Source of the DNA: Bin87 sp965208015
GTDB lineage: Bacteria; Chloroflexota; Dehalococcoidia; Lucifugimonadales; UBA3495
Direction of reading: 5' to 3'
Assembly: GCA_965208015.1 (NCBI GenBank)
Contig: OZ242309.1
Coordinates: forward strand, 372,001 to 436,000
Length of the DNA: 64,000 bases
Shown: in pieces, positions 1 through 11,150 of the stretch
How positions within the stretch are numbered: position 1 is the stretch's first letter
Layout: every line of letters starts with the position of its first letter
Program-made: the position numbers and the translations under genes
The notes under the pieces: generated by a model
Databases searched by the model: none
Seen by the model: only the letters and a program-made list of their open reading frames with translations
What the model was told of the DNA's origin: nothing

Positions 1-60
1 TCGGTGGTGGCCGGAGCGCAGCTCTTGGTCTCACGCGGCGTGGCCGCGATGTCTGCCGGG

Positions 61-2511
61 CTAGTCGCCAACGCCAACCAACTCCGGGGTCGCGGTGGTG
101 CTCGCGTCGGCGGCATCCGCTGCGGGCGGGTCGCCTTTCCACTTGCAATCGTTGCAGCGGGCGCGGCCGCGGGCGGCGGCAACCAGCATGCCGCCGCAGT
201 CGGGGCACGGAGCCGGCAGCGGCTCGGTGTTCACCAGGAATTCGCATTCCGGGTAGTTAGCGCATCCCCAGAAGGGGCGGCCGGATTTGCGGGCGCGGCG
301 CTGCACCAGGTCTCCGCCGCACTTGGGGCAGGGCACGTCGCTCTTGGTCACTATGTTGCGGCGGTTGTCGCAGGGGTTGTCATCGGCGTTGTACCCGGTG
401 CAGGCCAGGAAACGGCCGTATCGTCCCGTCTTGATGACCATGGGACGCTCGCATTTCTCGCAGATCTCGTCGGTGGGTTCGTCGGCGGGGCGTTCGCCGT
501 TGTCCCGCATGTTGCGCGTGTTCTGGCACGCGGGATAGCCGCTGCAAGCCAGGAACCTGCCGAAACGACCCATCATCATGGTCATGGGTTGACCGCACTT
601 TTCGCATGAGGGGGTAAATGCCTGCTCGGCGAGGTTAACCGCCTGGTGAAAAGGCCCGTAAAAGTCGCGGAGCATCGGCACCCAATCCTGTTCGCCCTGG
701 GCAACGCTGTCCAGGTCCTCCTCCATCTTGGCGGTGAACTCCGGCGCCATCACGTCGGCGAAACGTTCCGTGAGCAGGTCAGTAACCGTGCAGCCCAACT
801 CGGTGGGGGACAGCCGGCGCTGCTCGCGCTGGACGTATTCCCTTTCGACCAGGGTGGCGATGGTCGGCGCGTAGGTGCTGGGACGGCCGATGCCCTTTTC
901 CTCCATTTCGCGGATCAGCGTGGCCTCCGTGAACCGGGGAGGTGGCTGGGTAAAGTGCTGGCTAGCTTCGAGCTTCTGATTTATGAGACCGTCGCCGGCG
1001 GCCAGCTCGGGCAGGGCATTTTCGCTGCCGTCGCCGGCATCGTCGCGACCCTCGAGGTAAACAGCACGGAAGCCGGGGAACTTGAGCACGGAGCCCGTGG
1101 CGCGGAAGCGGAACACGCTATCCGAGGGCGACACGCAGCGGGCGTCGATATCTACGGTGGTCGCTTCCAGCATGGCGTCGGCCATCTGGCTGGCGACCAT
1201 GCGCTCCCAGATCAGGGTGTAAAGGCGCAATTGATCGCGATCCAGATAGGCGGCCATGGCTTGGGGCGTGCGTCCTACCGACGTGGGACGTATCGCCTCG
1301 TGGGCTTCTTGGGCGTTCTTGCTGCGAGTGCGGTAAGCGCGCGGTTTGTCGGGCGTGTACTCCTTGCCGAAGCGTTGGCGGACGTAATCGCGGGTTTCGC
1401 GCACGGCGGTATCGGCGACGTTGACGCTGTCGGTCCGCATGTAGGTGATGAGGCCAACAGAACCCTCGCTGCCCACGTTCAGGCCCTCGTAGAGTTGCTG
1501 GGCCAGGGCCATGGTGCGCTGAGCAGTGAAGCGGAGCTTGCGTCCGGCTTCCTGCTGCAGGGTGCTGGTGATGAAGGGCGGAGCGGGACGCTGGCGGCGC
1601 GGCTTCTTTTCGACCTTATCGACCGAGTAAGCGGCGCCCTGCAATTCGGCTTCCAGGCCGCGCGCCGTGGCCTCGTCGCTGATACTCAGCTTGCGGGAGC
1701 CCTTCCGCGAATGCAGCGTCGCGGTGAACAGGTTGGAAGGGATGTTGGGGTCGGTGTCCTTGTGGAGTTCTGCCTCCAGCGACCACCATTCCTGCGGCAC
1801 GAAAGCGGTAATCTCCCGCTCGCGGTCGACGATCATGCGCAGGGCGGCGGACTGGACCCGACCCGCCGAGAGGCCCAGCTTGACCTTGAGCCACAGCAGC
1901 GGGCTGATCTCGTATCCCACCAAGCGGTCCAAAATGCGGCGGGCCTGCTGGGCGTTGACCAGTTGCATGTCGATTTCGCGGGGGTGCTCGAACGCCTCCT
2001 CAACTGCCTGTTTGGTGATCTCGTGGAACACCACGCGCTTGGGCGGCTTTTCGAACTTGTCCCAGCCGGCGGCGGCCTGGAGGTGCCAGGAGATGGCCTC
2101 GCCCTCTCGGTCGGGGTCGGTGGCGAGGAAAATGTCCGAAGCCTTGGCGCCGGCTTCCTTGAGCTCCTTGACCAGGTCGCGCTTGTCCTTCATGGTGAGA
2201 TACTTGGGATTAAAGTCCTGCTCGGTGTCCACGCCGAGGGTGGACTTGGGCAGGTCGCGCACGTGGCCCATGGATGCGGTGACCAGGTACTTGTTGCCCA
2301 GAATTTGGCCGACGGTTCGCGCCTTGGCCGGCGATTCCACAACGACGAGGCGCTTGCCCTTTGACGAGGGCACGCGCGCGGCGCGGCTAGCGGCGGAAGC
2401 CTGGGAACCGGACTTCGCGGCGGCGCGGGAGCCGGACCGCCGCGACTGGCTGCTGTTGCGGCTCTTGGTGGTCCGAGTGGTTTTGGCCGAAGTTCCTGTT
2501 TTGGGCGGCAT
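61..2511 (-). CDS. topA: DNA topoisomerase I (type IA)
   Basis: Relaxes negatively supercoiled DNA by cutting one strand through a 5'-phosphotyrosine link. The 816-residue protein has a Toprim domain from about residue 54 (RLVVVESPAKA, then the acidic TDPDREGE near 131-138) and the catalytic Tyr357 in GLITYMRTDS. Four CxxC zinc-ribbon repeats follow at the C-terminus (starts CEKCGQP, CEKCERP, CPKCGGD, CPDCGG), as in many bacterial TopA proteins. The first 50 residues are an unusual Ser/Thr/Lys/Arg/Ala-rich basic extension ahead of Toprim, probably disordered. The ATG lies 20 bp downstream of the dprA stop on the same strand, so the two genes are likely co-transcribed. The family assignment is certain; the role of the extension is unknown. 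Confidence 0.97.
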   Translation of the reverse strand: MPPKTGTSAKTTRTTKSRNSSQSRRSGSRAAAKSGSQASAASRAARVPSSKGKRLVVVESPAKARTVGQILGNKYLVTASMGHVRDLPKSTLGVDTEQDFNPKYLTMKDKRDLVKELKEAGAKASDIFLATDPDREGEAISWHLQAAAGWDKFEKPPKRVVFHEITKQAVEEAFEHPREIDMQLVNAQQARRILDRLVGYEISPLLWLKVKLGLSAGRVQSAALRMIVDREREITAFVPQEWWSLEAELHKDTDPNIPSNLFTATLHSRKGSRKLSISDEATARGLEAELQGAAYSVDKVEKKPRRQRPAPPFITSTLQQEAGRKLRFTAQRTMALAQQLYEGLNVGSEGSVGLITYMRTDSVNVADTAVRETRDYVRQRFGKEYTPDKPRAYRTRSKNAQEAHEAIRPTSVGRTPQAMAAYLDRDQLRLYTLIWERMVASQMADAMLEATTVDIDARCVSPSDSVFRFRATGSVLKFPGFRAVYLEGRDDAGDGSENALPELAAGDGLINQKLEASQHFTQPPPRFTEATLIREMEEKGIGRPSTYAPTIATLVEREYVQREQRRLSPTELGCTVTDLLTERFADVMAPEFTAKMEEDLDSVAQGEQDWVPMLRDFYGPFHQAVNLAEQAFTPSCEKCGQPMTMMMGRFGRFLACSGYPACQNTRNMRDNGERPADEPTDEICEKCERPMVIKTGRYGRFLACTGYNADDNPCDNRRNIVTKSDVPCPKCGGDLVQRRARKSGRPFWGCANYPECEFLVNTEPLPAPCPDCGGMLVAAARGRARCNDCKWKGDPPAADAADASTTATPELVGVGD

Positions 2512-2531
2512 AAAAAGAGTTCGTCTCCAGT

Positions 2532-3758
2532 TCAGGCGACCACTTGGTAATGCATGGTCCCAACTTGTCTGACCAGACCCTTGAGTTCGAGCATGGTAAG
2601 CCGGCCGCTGATTTCCGCGATGGGCCGGCCGCTGAGGGTTACCAGGTCGTCGATGTGCACGGGATCCCCGGCGATGTGCCTTAGTAGTTCAGCCTCATCC
2701 GGGTCGGGGGTTTCCGGCGCTCCCGACTGATATTCTATCGAATCATGGTAACGGCTTCGCGTCGTTTCTGCACTACCATTCGAGCCGGATTTCGTGAACG
2801 CGTTGGTCGTGGACGCTTTGGATGATGCACGAGCATCGGACAGGTCCAGGGGGATCTGACGTTCCGAGGTTTCCAGTCCGATTTCTACCAGGATATCATT
2901 CACGTTGCAGACCAGCTTGGCGCCCTCACGGATGAGGCGGTTGGTAAGTCGGCTGGACTCCGAGTATACGCTGCCGGGGACGCAGAAAATCTCACGATTC
3001 TGCTCCAGAGCGTGGTAAACGGTCCACCGGGTGCCGCTGGTCTCGCCAGCCTCGGTGACCAGCGTGCCCAGGGTCATGCCGCTGATGATGCGGTTGCGCC
3101 TGGGGAAATTCGACGCTTCGGGCCGAATACCGATGGGGAATTCGCTGATGATGGCCCCGCCGTCGGCGACGATGCGTTCGGCCAGGCGCAGATTTTCTCG
3201 TGGGTAGACGGTGTCCAGGCCGTTGCCCAACACGGCAACAGTCACGCCTCCAGCGTCCACGGTGGATTTGTGGGCGCAGGCGTCGATGCCCAGGGCGAGG
3301 CCGCTGACCACCGCTACCCCGTGGGCTGCCAGGGACGAGCACAGATCGGCGGTAACCCGACAGCCGTAGTCGGTCGGGCGCCGCGTGCCTACGACGGCGA
3401 TGGATGGCGCGTCGACGGCGGGCAGCGTCCCCCGCAAGTAGAGAACGGGCGGCGCATCGTCGGTTTCCTTCAGTCGCTGCGGATAGGCGGGGTCGTGCCA
3501 ATTGATCGCTGCGACCCCGGCGTCGCGCAGCCGGGATAATTCCTGATCGGGTGAGGACGTTTCCCGGGCGCTGACGATGGATTGCGCTACTGCCCGGCCC
3601 ACTCCGGCGGCCCTCAGTTCGCGCGCCGGAGCCTCCCATGCCGCCGGCAGGTCGCCCTGGAAGAAGGACTCGAGGAGGCGGAAACGGGCCGAACCCAGGC
3701 GAGGGACGCGGGTTAGGGCTACCCAATAGCCCAGTGCATCGGTTCTGGTGGCGTTCAT
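2532..3758 (-). CDS. dprA: DNA processing protein DprA (Smf)
   Basis: Single-stranded-DNA binding protein that loads RecA during natural transformation. About 408 residues: an N-terminal SAM-like region, then the Rossmann-type DprA core with GTRRPTDYG, SGLALGIDACAH and FPRRNRIISG, a low-complexity linker, and a C-terminal winged helix (about 345-408, IAGDPVHIDDLVTLSGRP). The start is uncertain: an in-frame GTG lies at 3776 and the ATG at 3758, neither with a clear Shine-Dalgarno. I prefer the ATG because MNATRTDALGYWVALTRVP looks like a normal family N-terminus. It is followed directly by topA, a common dprA-topA arrangement. No other competence genes are visible here. Confidence 0.93.
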   Translation of the reverse strand: MNATRTDALGYWVALTRVPRLGSARFRLLESFFQGDLPAAWEAPARELRAAGVGRAVAQSIVSARETSSPDQELSRLRDAGVAAINWHDPAYPQRLKETDDAPPVLYLRGTLPAVDAPSIAVVGTRRPTDYGCRVTADLCSSLAAHGVAVVSGLALGIDACAHKSTVDAGGVTVAVLGNGLDTVYPRENLRLAERIVADGGAIISEFPIGIRPEASNFPRRNRIISGMTLGTLVTEAGETSGTRWTVYHALEQNREIFCVPGSVYSESSRLTNRLIREGAKLVCNVNDILVEIGLETSERQIPLDLSDARASSKASTTNAFTKSGSNGSAETTRSRYHDSIEYQSGAPETPDPDEAELLRHIAGDPVHIDDLVTLSGRPIAEISGRLTMLELKGLVRQVGTMHYQVVA

Positions 3759-3816
3759 GGCAGGGGATTTTAGCACAGGGTAAGTGCCGGAACGACGGGA
3801 TTGTGTCAGCGATTTC

Positions 3817-3845
3817 TTGCCCGTGCCATCGGAGTCGGCTAGTAT
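3817..3845 (+). promoter_or_regulatory. candidate sigma70-type promoter for the GMC oxidoreductase
   Basis: TTGCCC at 3817-3822 and TAGTAT at 3840-3845 are separated by 17 bp, each matching the vegetative consensus at four of six positions. Transcription would begin near 3852, leaving about 45 nt before the ATG at 3897. This is a motif-based prediction only. Confidence 0.35.
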
Positions 3846-3896
3846 TGCGCCGGAATGACGATCCGAGGAATAAAGGACCAGCTACAGGAGGTTCCG

Positions 3897-5441
3897 ATGC
3901 GATACGACTATATTGTGGTTGGCGCCGGCTCGGCCGGATCCACCATCGCGACCCGCCTCTCTGAAGACCCGGACAAGAGCGTGCTGCTGCTGGAGGCGGG
4001 GCCGGACTACCCCGACTTCAACCACCTGCCGGATGATCTGAAGCTGGGCAACAACGTGTTCTTTTCGGCCTATGGGCCGCACAGTTGGGCCTACAACGCC
4101 CGGGTGACGGCGCAACAGACCGACCTGGTGATCCCAAGAGGAAAGGCCACGGGCGGTTCCTCGGCCATCAACGGGCAAGTCCTGTATCGGGGCATACCGG
4201 AGGACTACGACCGCTGGGCGGAATGGGGCAACGACGAATGGGGGTACACCAGCGTGCTGCCGTTTTTCCGACAGATGGAAAACGACCATGATTTTCAGGA
4301 CGACTGGCACGGCACCGACGGCCCGATTCCGGTGCGTCGGTATCGCCCGGATGAGTGGCTGCCGCACTCGGTGGCCTTCAAGGATGCGGCGCTGTCGCTG
4401 GGTTTCAACGATGACCCGGACCAGAACCACCCGGAATCGACCGGCGTGTCGCCCCGGGCCCGAAACACTCTGGACGGGGTCAGGATCAGCACGGCGCTGG
4501 CCTACCTGAACCTGGCGCGGCACCGGCTGAATTTCACGCTACGGGCGAACGTGCAGGCCTGCCGGGTCGTGTTCGACGGCAAGAGAGCGGTGGGAGTTGA
4601 GGTGGAGAGCGGCGGCGAACGGTTCGTCGTGGAAGGCGGGCAGATCGTGGTGAGCAGCGGAGCCATCGCGTCGCCGCAACTGCTGCTTCTGTCGGGCGTT
4701 GGGCCGGCGGACCACCTGCGCGAGGTGGGCATCCCGGTGGTGCACGAACTGCCCGGAGTGGGCCAGAATCTGCGGGACCACCCCTCGGCGTGCGTGCTGT
4801 TCCGCGCCGCCGGCGACCGCCCGGACGTGCAGGCGGCGGCGATCCAGGTGGGCCTGCGGTACACGGTGGAAGACTCATATCTGCGCAACGACATGCAGAT
4901 TTCGCCGCTGCTGATGACCTCGGAACACCGGCCGGCGCAGGTGGTCATCGACGACGACGAAAACTACATCGGGATCAGCGCGAGCCTGCAACTGGCCCTG
5001 GGCAAGGGCGAGCTGAGGCTCAAGTCCAACGATCCGTTGGAGTATCCGTTCCTGGACTACAACTACTACGAGGAACCCTTTGACCTGGAGCGGATGCGGA
5101 AGGCCATTCGCACCTGCATTGAGATCGGGGAGCATCCCTCCTACCGAGAGATACTGTTGGAGCGGGTCAATCCCGTTGACGCCGACGTGGCGTCCGACGC
5201 CGCGCTGGACGACTGGCTGATGCGGAACTCGGGCACGTCCCACCACGTCTCGGGGACGTGCAAGATGGGGCCGGCCAGCGACGGGATGGCGGTGGTGGAC
5301 CAACAGGGGAGGGTCCACGGGTTGGAGAACATCCGGGTGGCCGACGCGTCCATCATGCCGGACTGCATCCGGGCGAATACCAACGCGACAACGATTATGA
5401 TAGGCGAGAAGGTAGCGGACTACATTCGCACGGGCAGATAG
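3897..5441 (+). CDS. GMC-family FAD-dependent oxidoreductase (choline/alcohol dehydrogenase-like)
   Basis: Flavoenzyme predicted to oxidise an alcohol to an aldehyde, like choline or aryl/alkyl alcohol dehydrogenases; the substrate cannot be read from sequence. The 514-residue protein shows the FAD-binding GAGSAGS near the N-terminus, GMC signature 1 (GKATGGSSAINGQVLYRG), signature 2 (GAIASPQLLLLSGVGP) and the C-terminal catalytic region GTSHHVSGTCKMG, with a second polar residue in NTNATTIM. The start at 3897 is chosen because AGGAGG lies just upstream at 3886-3891; an in-frame ATG at 3855 has no such site. It is monocistronic, has no signal peptide, and converges on the SMP-30 gene. Confidence 0.92.
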   Translation: MRYDYIVVGAGSAGSTIATRLSEDPDKSVLLLEAGPDYPDFNHLPDDLKLGNNVFFSAYGPHSWAYNARVTAQQTDLVIPRGKATGGSSAINGQVLYRGIPEDYDRWAEWGNDEWGYTSVLPFFRQMENDHDFQDDWHGTDGPIPVRRYRPDEWLPHSVAFKDAALSLGFNDDPDQNHPESTGVSPRARNTLDGVRISTALAYLNLARHRLNFTLRANVQACRVVFDGKRAVGVEVESGGERFVVEGGQIVVSSGAIASPQLLLLSGVGPADHLREVGIPVVHELPGVGQNLRDHPSACVLFRAAGDRPDVQAAAIQVGLRYTVEDSYLRNDMQISPLLMTSEHRPAQVVIDDDENYIGISASLQLALGKGELRLKSNDPLEYPFLDYNYYEEPFDLERMRKAIRTCIEIGEHPSYREILLERVNPVDADVASDAALDDWLMRNSGTSHHVSGTCKMGPASDGMAVVDQQGRVHGLENIRVADASIMPDCIRANTNATTIMIGEKVADYIRTGR

Positions 5442-5476
5442 AATGTCGCCCGCGAGAGGGGGCACAGATCGAATGG

Positions 5477-5503
5477 ACAGGGGCGAATAAATTTCGCCCC
5501 TGT
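5477..5503. terminator. hairpin between convergent genes, probable bidirectional terminator
   Basis: A perfect 11-bp stem (5477-5487 with 5493-5503) and a 5-nt AT loop lie between two convergent stop codons. Neither side has a strong T run, so efficiency is uncertain. Confidence 0.5.
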
Positions 5504-5519
5504 TCGCTTGGGAAATTGT

Positions 5520-6437
5520 TCAGATAACCCTGGGAACCGGCACCCCGGCGATGTTGACGCGAACGCGGCAAAGTTCCTCGAAGGTGGTGATGTAGAGGGT
5601 CTTCCAGTCGCCGCCGCCAAAGCCGACGTTGGTGGCGCGCTTTCCGTCACCCAGGGCGACGGTGCCGAGATGACGGCCATCGGGAGCGAGGATCCAGACG
5701 CCGCCGGGTCCGGTCACGTAGATGTTGCCCTCGAGGTCGCACTTCATGCCGTCGGGTACGCCGGGCCTCTCATCGGCGAGGACGCAGAGCAGGCGGCCGT
5801 TTTCGATGCCGCCGTCGGGTCGCACGTCCCATGCTTTGATCAAGCCGACGCGGGAGTCGTTGACGTAGAGGATGCTCTCGCCGGGCGAGAAGCAGAGGCC
5901 GTTGGGGCCGACGTAGTCGTCGATCAGCAGCGTGATGTCGCTGAGGTCCGGGGACACGCGATACACGCCGGCGAAGCCCAGCTCCATGCCGGGATAGGTG
6001 TCACGGTAGGGATCCGTGAAATAGATAGCGCCGTCGGACTTGACCACGAGGTCGTTGGGGCGGTTGAGCCGCTTGCCCTGGTAGTTGTCGGCGACGACAG
6101 TGATGCTGTCGTCAGCCTCCTGGCGGGTGACGCGGCGGGCGTCGTGCTCGCAGGCCAGGAGGCGGCCCTGCGGGTCGCGAGTGAGGCCGTTGGCCTCGTT
6201 GGTGCCGGACTGGAATTCGGACAGGCCGTCGGCGTCGTTGTAGCGCATGCGGCGGTTGCCGCCGATGTCGCTGAAGAGCAGATAGCCGGCCTCCTGGATC
6301 CAGACCGGCCCTTCAGCGGGCCACCAGGGGACTCCGAGGGCGGAACCGTCGCCGCCGAAACCGCTGGCGAGCCATTCGACCTCCTGGTCCAGGCCGATGA
6401 TCTTTTCCAATCCAGGCGACACCTGTTCTATGGGCAT
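5520..6437 (-). CDS. SMP-30/gluconolactonase/LRE-family beta-propeller hydrolase
   Basis: Predicted sugar lactonase or related metal-dependent hydrolase of the six-bladed SMP-30 propeller family. The 305-residue protein carries a metal-site Glu candidate in PAEGPVW, LNRPNDLVVKSDGAIYFTDP (Asn and Asp of the metal site), GPNGLCFSPGESILYVNDS and the late DGMKCDLEGNIYVTGPGGV. These are the conserved blade motifs of the family, and the length is normal. It is the last gene of a minus-strand run, 20 bp after the GH15 gene, so a shared role in sugar acid or lactone metabolism is plausible. The actual substrate is unknown. Confidence 0.9.
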   Translation of the reverse strand: MPIEQVSPGLEKIIGLDQEVEWLASGFGGDGSALGVPWWPAEGPVWIQEAGYLLFSDIGGNRRMRYNDADGLSEFQSGTNEANGLTRDPQGRLLACEHDARRVTRQEADDSITVVADNYQGKRLNRPNDLVVKSDGAIYFTDPYRDTYPGMELGFAGVYRVSPDLSDITLLIDDYVGPNGLCFSPGESILYVNDSRVGLIKAWDVRPDGGIENGRLLCVLADERPGVPDGMKCDLEGNIYVTGPGGVWILAPDGRHLGTVALGDGKRATNVGFGGGDWKTLYITTFEELCRVRVNIAGVPVPRVI

Positions 6438-6457
6438 GGTGGGCTTCTCCTTATTGA

Positions 6458-8299
<1,842 letters not shown>

Positions 8300-8318
8300 A
8301 ATTCGGCCCCCAATTCAA

Positions 8319-8933
8319 TTATCCCGACGAAGCCTCCAGCGTGGCGACGCTGAATACCACTCGGAACGGGTTGCAGTATATGACCACGCTCTGGACATCG
8401 GCCAGCGATACGCTGGATGGTATGTCATAGTTTTGCGAGCCGACGTTGCCCTTCAACTTTCCCAACTCCACGTAGCCGGCATCATCCAGATCGGAATGGC
8501 TCTCCGGATTGGGGGAATTGGCCAGCAGGACGCGCAGGTCCGGCCCGTTGGTGACGCGGAAGTCCTCCAGCCTGAGCACCTGTCCTCCTGCTGAGCCGAG
8601 GTCGTAAACCGTGGCTGTGCCGGAGCCCTTGTGGAAGGAGTCTGCGTCGCGGAACCGGCCGGTGAGGCCGGCCTGCGGTTGAGCCGGGGAACCGGCAGCG
8701 CTCGGGGAGTCGGGCATGGCCTCGTCAACCGGACGCTCCAGGTTCGCCGCAGCGGCCATGACGCCCTCGACTTCAGCCATGGTCATGTTGGCGGGAACTG
8801 CGGCCTGGTGGGCCAATGGAAACTCCTCGTGCACTTCCATGGTGATGAACAGCGGGCTGAGAAGCCACCAGGCCAGCCACGCCACGGGGATGACAATCAG
8901 TATTCCGATTCCGACCAGCAAGTATCGAAGCAT
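8319..8933 (-). CDS. membrane-anchored DM13-domain protein
   Basis: About 204 residues. A single N-terminal transmembrane helix (YLLVGIGILIVIPVAWLAWWLL) is followed by a Pro/Ala-rich linker and a C-terminal DM13 domain of about 100 residues. DM13 landmarks visible are the GxF..AD..H.GSGTATVY start, LRLEDFRVTNGPDLRV, KGNVGSQNYDIP and a single Cys in VVIYCNPF. DM13 is an extracytoplasmic domain proposed to carry a redox or cytochrome-like function; that is family speculation. The ATG at 8933 is preferred over GTG at 8939 because GGAG lies 7 nt upstream of the ATG. Confidence 0.85.
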   Translation of the reverse strand: MLRYLLVGIGILIVIPVAWLAWWLLSPLFITMEVHEEFPLAHQAAVPANMTMAEVEGVMAAAANLERPVDEAMPDSPSAAGSPAQPQAGLTGRFRDADSFHKGSGTATVYDLGSAGGQVLRLEDFRVTNGPDLRVLLANSPNPESHSDLDDAGYVELGKLKGNVGSQNYDIPSSVSLADVQSVVIYCNPFRVVFSVATLEASSG

Positions 8934-8970
8934 TATCACGCTCCATAAATTTGGGTTGGGTTATGGTTGC

Positions 8971-9810
8971 TCAGGACAGCGTACCCCGCAATCTGGACAG
9001 GGCATTCCTGACGGTCTCGATATCGTCGGCATGGGGTGCTGCTTCTATATACGCAGCGAAGTCGTCGGCAGATTGTTGATGATTGCCGGCCTTGAGGTGA
9101 ACCACGCCACGGTCGCGCTGTTCCTCGGGCCGGTCAGGCAGGACCGCCATCAACGCGCCGATGGTGGTGATGCACCGGTCGAACTCCTCGCGGTCCCAGT
9201 AGATGGCCTTGACGTTGCGCAGGACGCGAGCCAGGATTTCCCGCGGGGTCACCGGGTTCAGGTGATGCTCTTCGAGGCGGGCGTCATCGCCAGCCGCCTC
9301 GCGTAACACGGCGCCGCACTCGGCGCGGTTCATGAGCACGCCGCCGTTGAAGGCATCGACAAAATAGTTTTCCTCGTCGCGGTGGCGGACCAGAAAGTGA
9401 CCGGGCATACCGATGCCCAGCACCGGGACCCCAGCGCGCCGTCCAACCTCGATGCACAACAGCGACAGCGTAATGGGGATGCCGAGACGACGCCCCAAGA
9501 CCTGGTGCAGGTAGGAATTGTTGGGATCGTAGTAGTCGTCGCGGTTGCCGGCGAAGCCGATGACGCCGAAGAGCAGGTCGGTAATAGCGTTGAGCTCCTC
9601 CAGAGGGCCGGCTTGCGACGGCATGCGGGTCCGCGCAGCTTCGGCCATGCGGTCGAGGTTGGCGAGGCAGCCGTCGATGTCGACGTTGGGGTCGTCGGTG
9701 GAGGCGATCAGGAGGGCGCCGGTGGCGAGATCAAAGTTCTCGCCGACGGCATCGGCCAATTCCGACGCGCCCAGCCTTTGCAGTTCGAGGATAGCATCTG
9801 CCGCATACAT
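8971..9810 (-). CDS. SirB1-like transglutaminase-fold protein with TPR tail
   Basis: 279 residues. The centre carries a transglutaminase-like SirB1 core: NSYLHQVLGRRLGIPITLSLLCIEVGRRAGVPVLGIGMPGHFLVRH, then FVDAFNGG. The C-terminus (about 195-279) reads as tetratricopeptide repeats (YWDREEFDRCITTIGALMAVLPDRPEEQRDRGVVHLKAGNHQQ). The usual catalytic Cys appears in SLLCIEVG and the His in PGHFLVRH. Function in bacteria is poorly known. The start is supported by a GAGGGAA Shine-Dalgarno. It lies 24 bp after the zinc-ribbon gene, so probably in the same transcript. Confidence 0.85.
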   Translation of the reverse strand: MYAADAILELQRLGASELADAVGENFDLATGALLIASTDDPNVDIDGCLANLDRMAEAARTRMPSQAGPLEELNAITDLLFGVIGFAGNRDDYYDPNNSYLHQVLGRRLGIPITLSLLCIEVGRRAGVPVLGIGMPGHFLVRHRDEENYFVDAFNGGVLMNRAECGAVLREAAGDDARLEEHHLNPVTPREILARVLRNVKAIYWDREEFDRCITTIGALMAVLPDRPEEQRDRGVVHLKAGNHQQSADDFAAYIEAAPHADDIETVRNALSRLRGTLS

Positions 9811-9834
9811 AAACTGTTCCCTCGCCGGCCGGAG

Positions 9835-10107
9835 TCAGGCGCCGATGCCGGCCGAGCGGCGGCGGCGAAACTCGGCGGCGGTGACGTCCTCGACCGGAGG
9901 GTTGCCGGGGTAGCTGGCTTGTTCTGCCAAGACCGCTTGTTCGCGCTGGGCGATGTCCCGGACTTCACGGGTTTCTTTCCCGCAGTCCTCGCACCAGGTC
10001 AGGTCGTTGGTCATAAGGCGCATGTTGTCTTTCTTGACCGTCATGGTGCCAAATTCACCAGAACAGCCGGCGCAACGACGGATGATGGTGACATCGGTAA
10101 TCGGCAA
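9835..10107 (-). CDS. small zinc-ribbon protein, unknown function
   Basis: A 90-residue protein starting at a TTG that has a good GGGAGGG Shine-Dalgarno about 8 nt upstream. Two CxxC pairs (CAGC near residue 12 and CEDC near 39) suggest one bound zinc. The rest is polar and helical, ending RRRRSAGIGA. It resembles small zinc-ribbon domain proteins that are widespread and unnamed. It leads the run toward the SirB1-like gene. No function is claimed. Confidence 0.7.
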   Translation of the reverse strand: MPITDVTIIRRCAGCSGEFGTMTVKKDNMRLMTNDLTWCEDCGKETREVRDIAQREQAVLAEQASYPGNPPVEDVTAAEFRRRRSAGIGA

Positions 10108-10224
10108 AACTGTTCCCTCCCTGTGTTACCGATCGATCTGATGGTTTTGCGCTGCTGGCGAGGTCGGTAGTTCTGGCGACGGCTCAGCCGCTCCCGTTCT
10201 CCAAGGCGCAAGAGCGCCAACGAA

Positions 10225-10983
10225 TCAGCGGGCAGTGAAGCCACCGTCGACCACCAGCTCGGCGCCGGTGATGTAGGAGGCGTCGTCGCTGGCCAGGAAC
10301 AGCACAGCGTTAGCGACCTCTTCCTGCCGGCCCTCACGGCCCATCGGCACCTGTTCTTCGATCATGGAACGGCGGCCGTCACGCACGTCTTCGGTGGAGA
10401 TGTTGCCCATCATGGGCGGCATGTACCCGGGATGGACGGAGTTGACCCTGATGTTTTCGGTTCCGTAGCGGACCGCCATGGCCTTGGTGAAAATGCGGAC
10501 CGAGCCCTTGGAAGCGTTGTAAGCAGGGTGTCCGCTGAGCATTCCCACCAGGCCGGCAATGGACGAGATGTTGACGATGGACCCGCCGCCGTTTTGCCGC
10601 ATCTGCGCGATAGCGTGCTTGGTCCCCAGAAAGACGCCGGTGGAGTTGATGTCCATGATGCGGGACCAGGCTTCCAGGCTGTCGTCGTCGGCCACGGCGC
10701 GGCTGCTGATGCCGGCGTTATTGACGAGGATGTCCAGCCGGCCGAAACGGGACACGGCCTGGGAGACGACGTTGGCCCACGCATCTTCGCTGGTGACGTC
10801 GGTGTGGATGAAGACGCTCTCGCCGCCGGTCTCGTTGATCTCCGCCTCCACCTGGCGTCCGTCGTCATCGCGGATATCGGCGATGACTACTTTCGCGCCT
10901 TCGCGAGCGAAGAGTCGGGATTCCACGGCGCCCATGCCATGCGCGCCGCCGCTGACGATGGCAACCTTGCCTTCCAATCGCAT
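10225..10983 (-). CDS. short-chain dehydrogenase/reductase (classical SDR)
   Basis: NAD(P)-dependent oxidoreductase of 252 residues. It has the dinucleotide-binding SGGAHGMG near residue 11, Asp in ADIRD (favouring NAD(H)), NNAG, and the Ser-Tyr-Lys triad in ISSIAG and YNASK. The C-terminal ITGAELVVDGGFTAR is typical. It is closely similar to the SDR at 51136-51885, including nearly the same last 30 residues, so the two are paralogues. The substrate is unknown; the family includes 3-oxoacyl-ACP reductases and hydroxysteroid-type dehydrogenases. Confidence 0.93.
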   Translation of the reverse strand: MRLEGKVAIVSGGAHGMGAVESRLFAREGAKVVIADIRDDDGRQVEAEINETGGESVFIHTDVTSEDAWANVVSQAVSRFGRLDILVNNAGISSRAVADDDSLEAWSRIMDINSTGVFLGTKHAIAQMRQNGGGSIVNISSIAGLVGMLSGHPAYNASKGSVRIFTKAMAVRYGTENIRVNSVHPGYMPPMMGNISTEDVRDGRRSMIEEQVPMGREGRQEEVANAVLFLASDDASYITGAELVVDGGFTAR

Positions 10984-11150
10984 TGCTTCATCTCCGGTAA
11001 GCCCGCAGTCTGTGGCCCCGGGCTCACCTCGTGGTGGTCGGGTTCGGGCACAGGATAACCGCCGAACGGCCGGCGTTCAACCTTGATTGGTTGGGTGTAT
11101 GCTGGTATCCAGAGGGATTTCAGGGTGCGGTTTCTTCCCGCCCCAGTCGA

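Noticed and set aside
1..60. Start of a further minus-strand gene beyond topA
   Set aside because: A GTG-initiated frame is possible but too short to show any family features.
646..2364. Long plus-strand open frame opposite topA
   Set aside because: It lies wholly antisense to topA, has no recognisable domain, and arises from the GC-rich codon pattern of the real gene.
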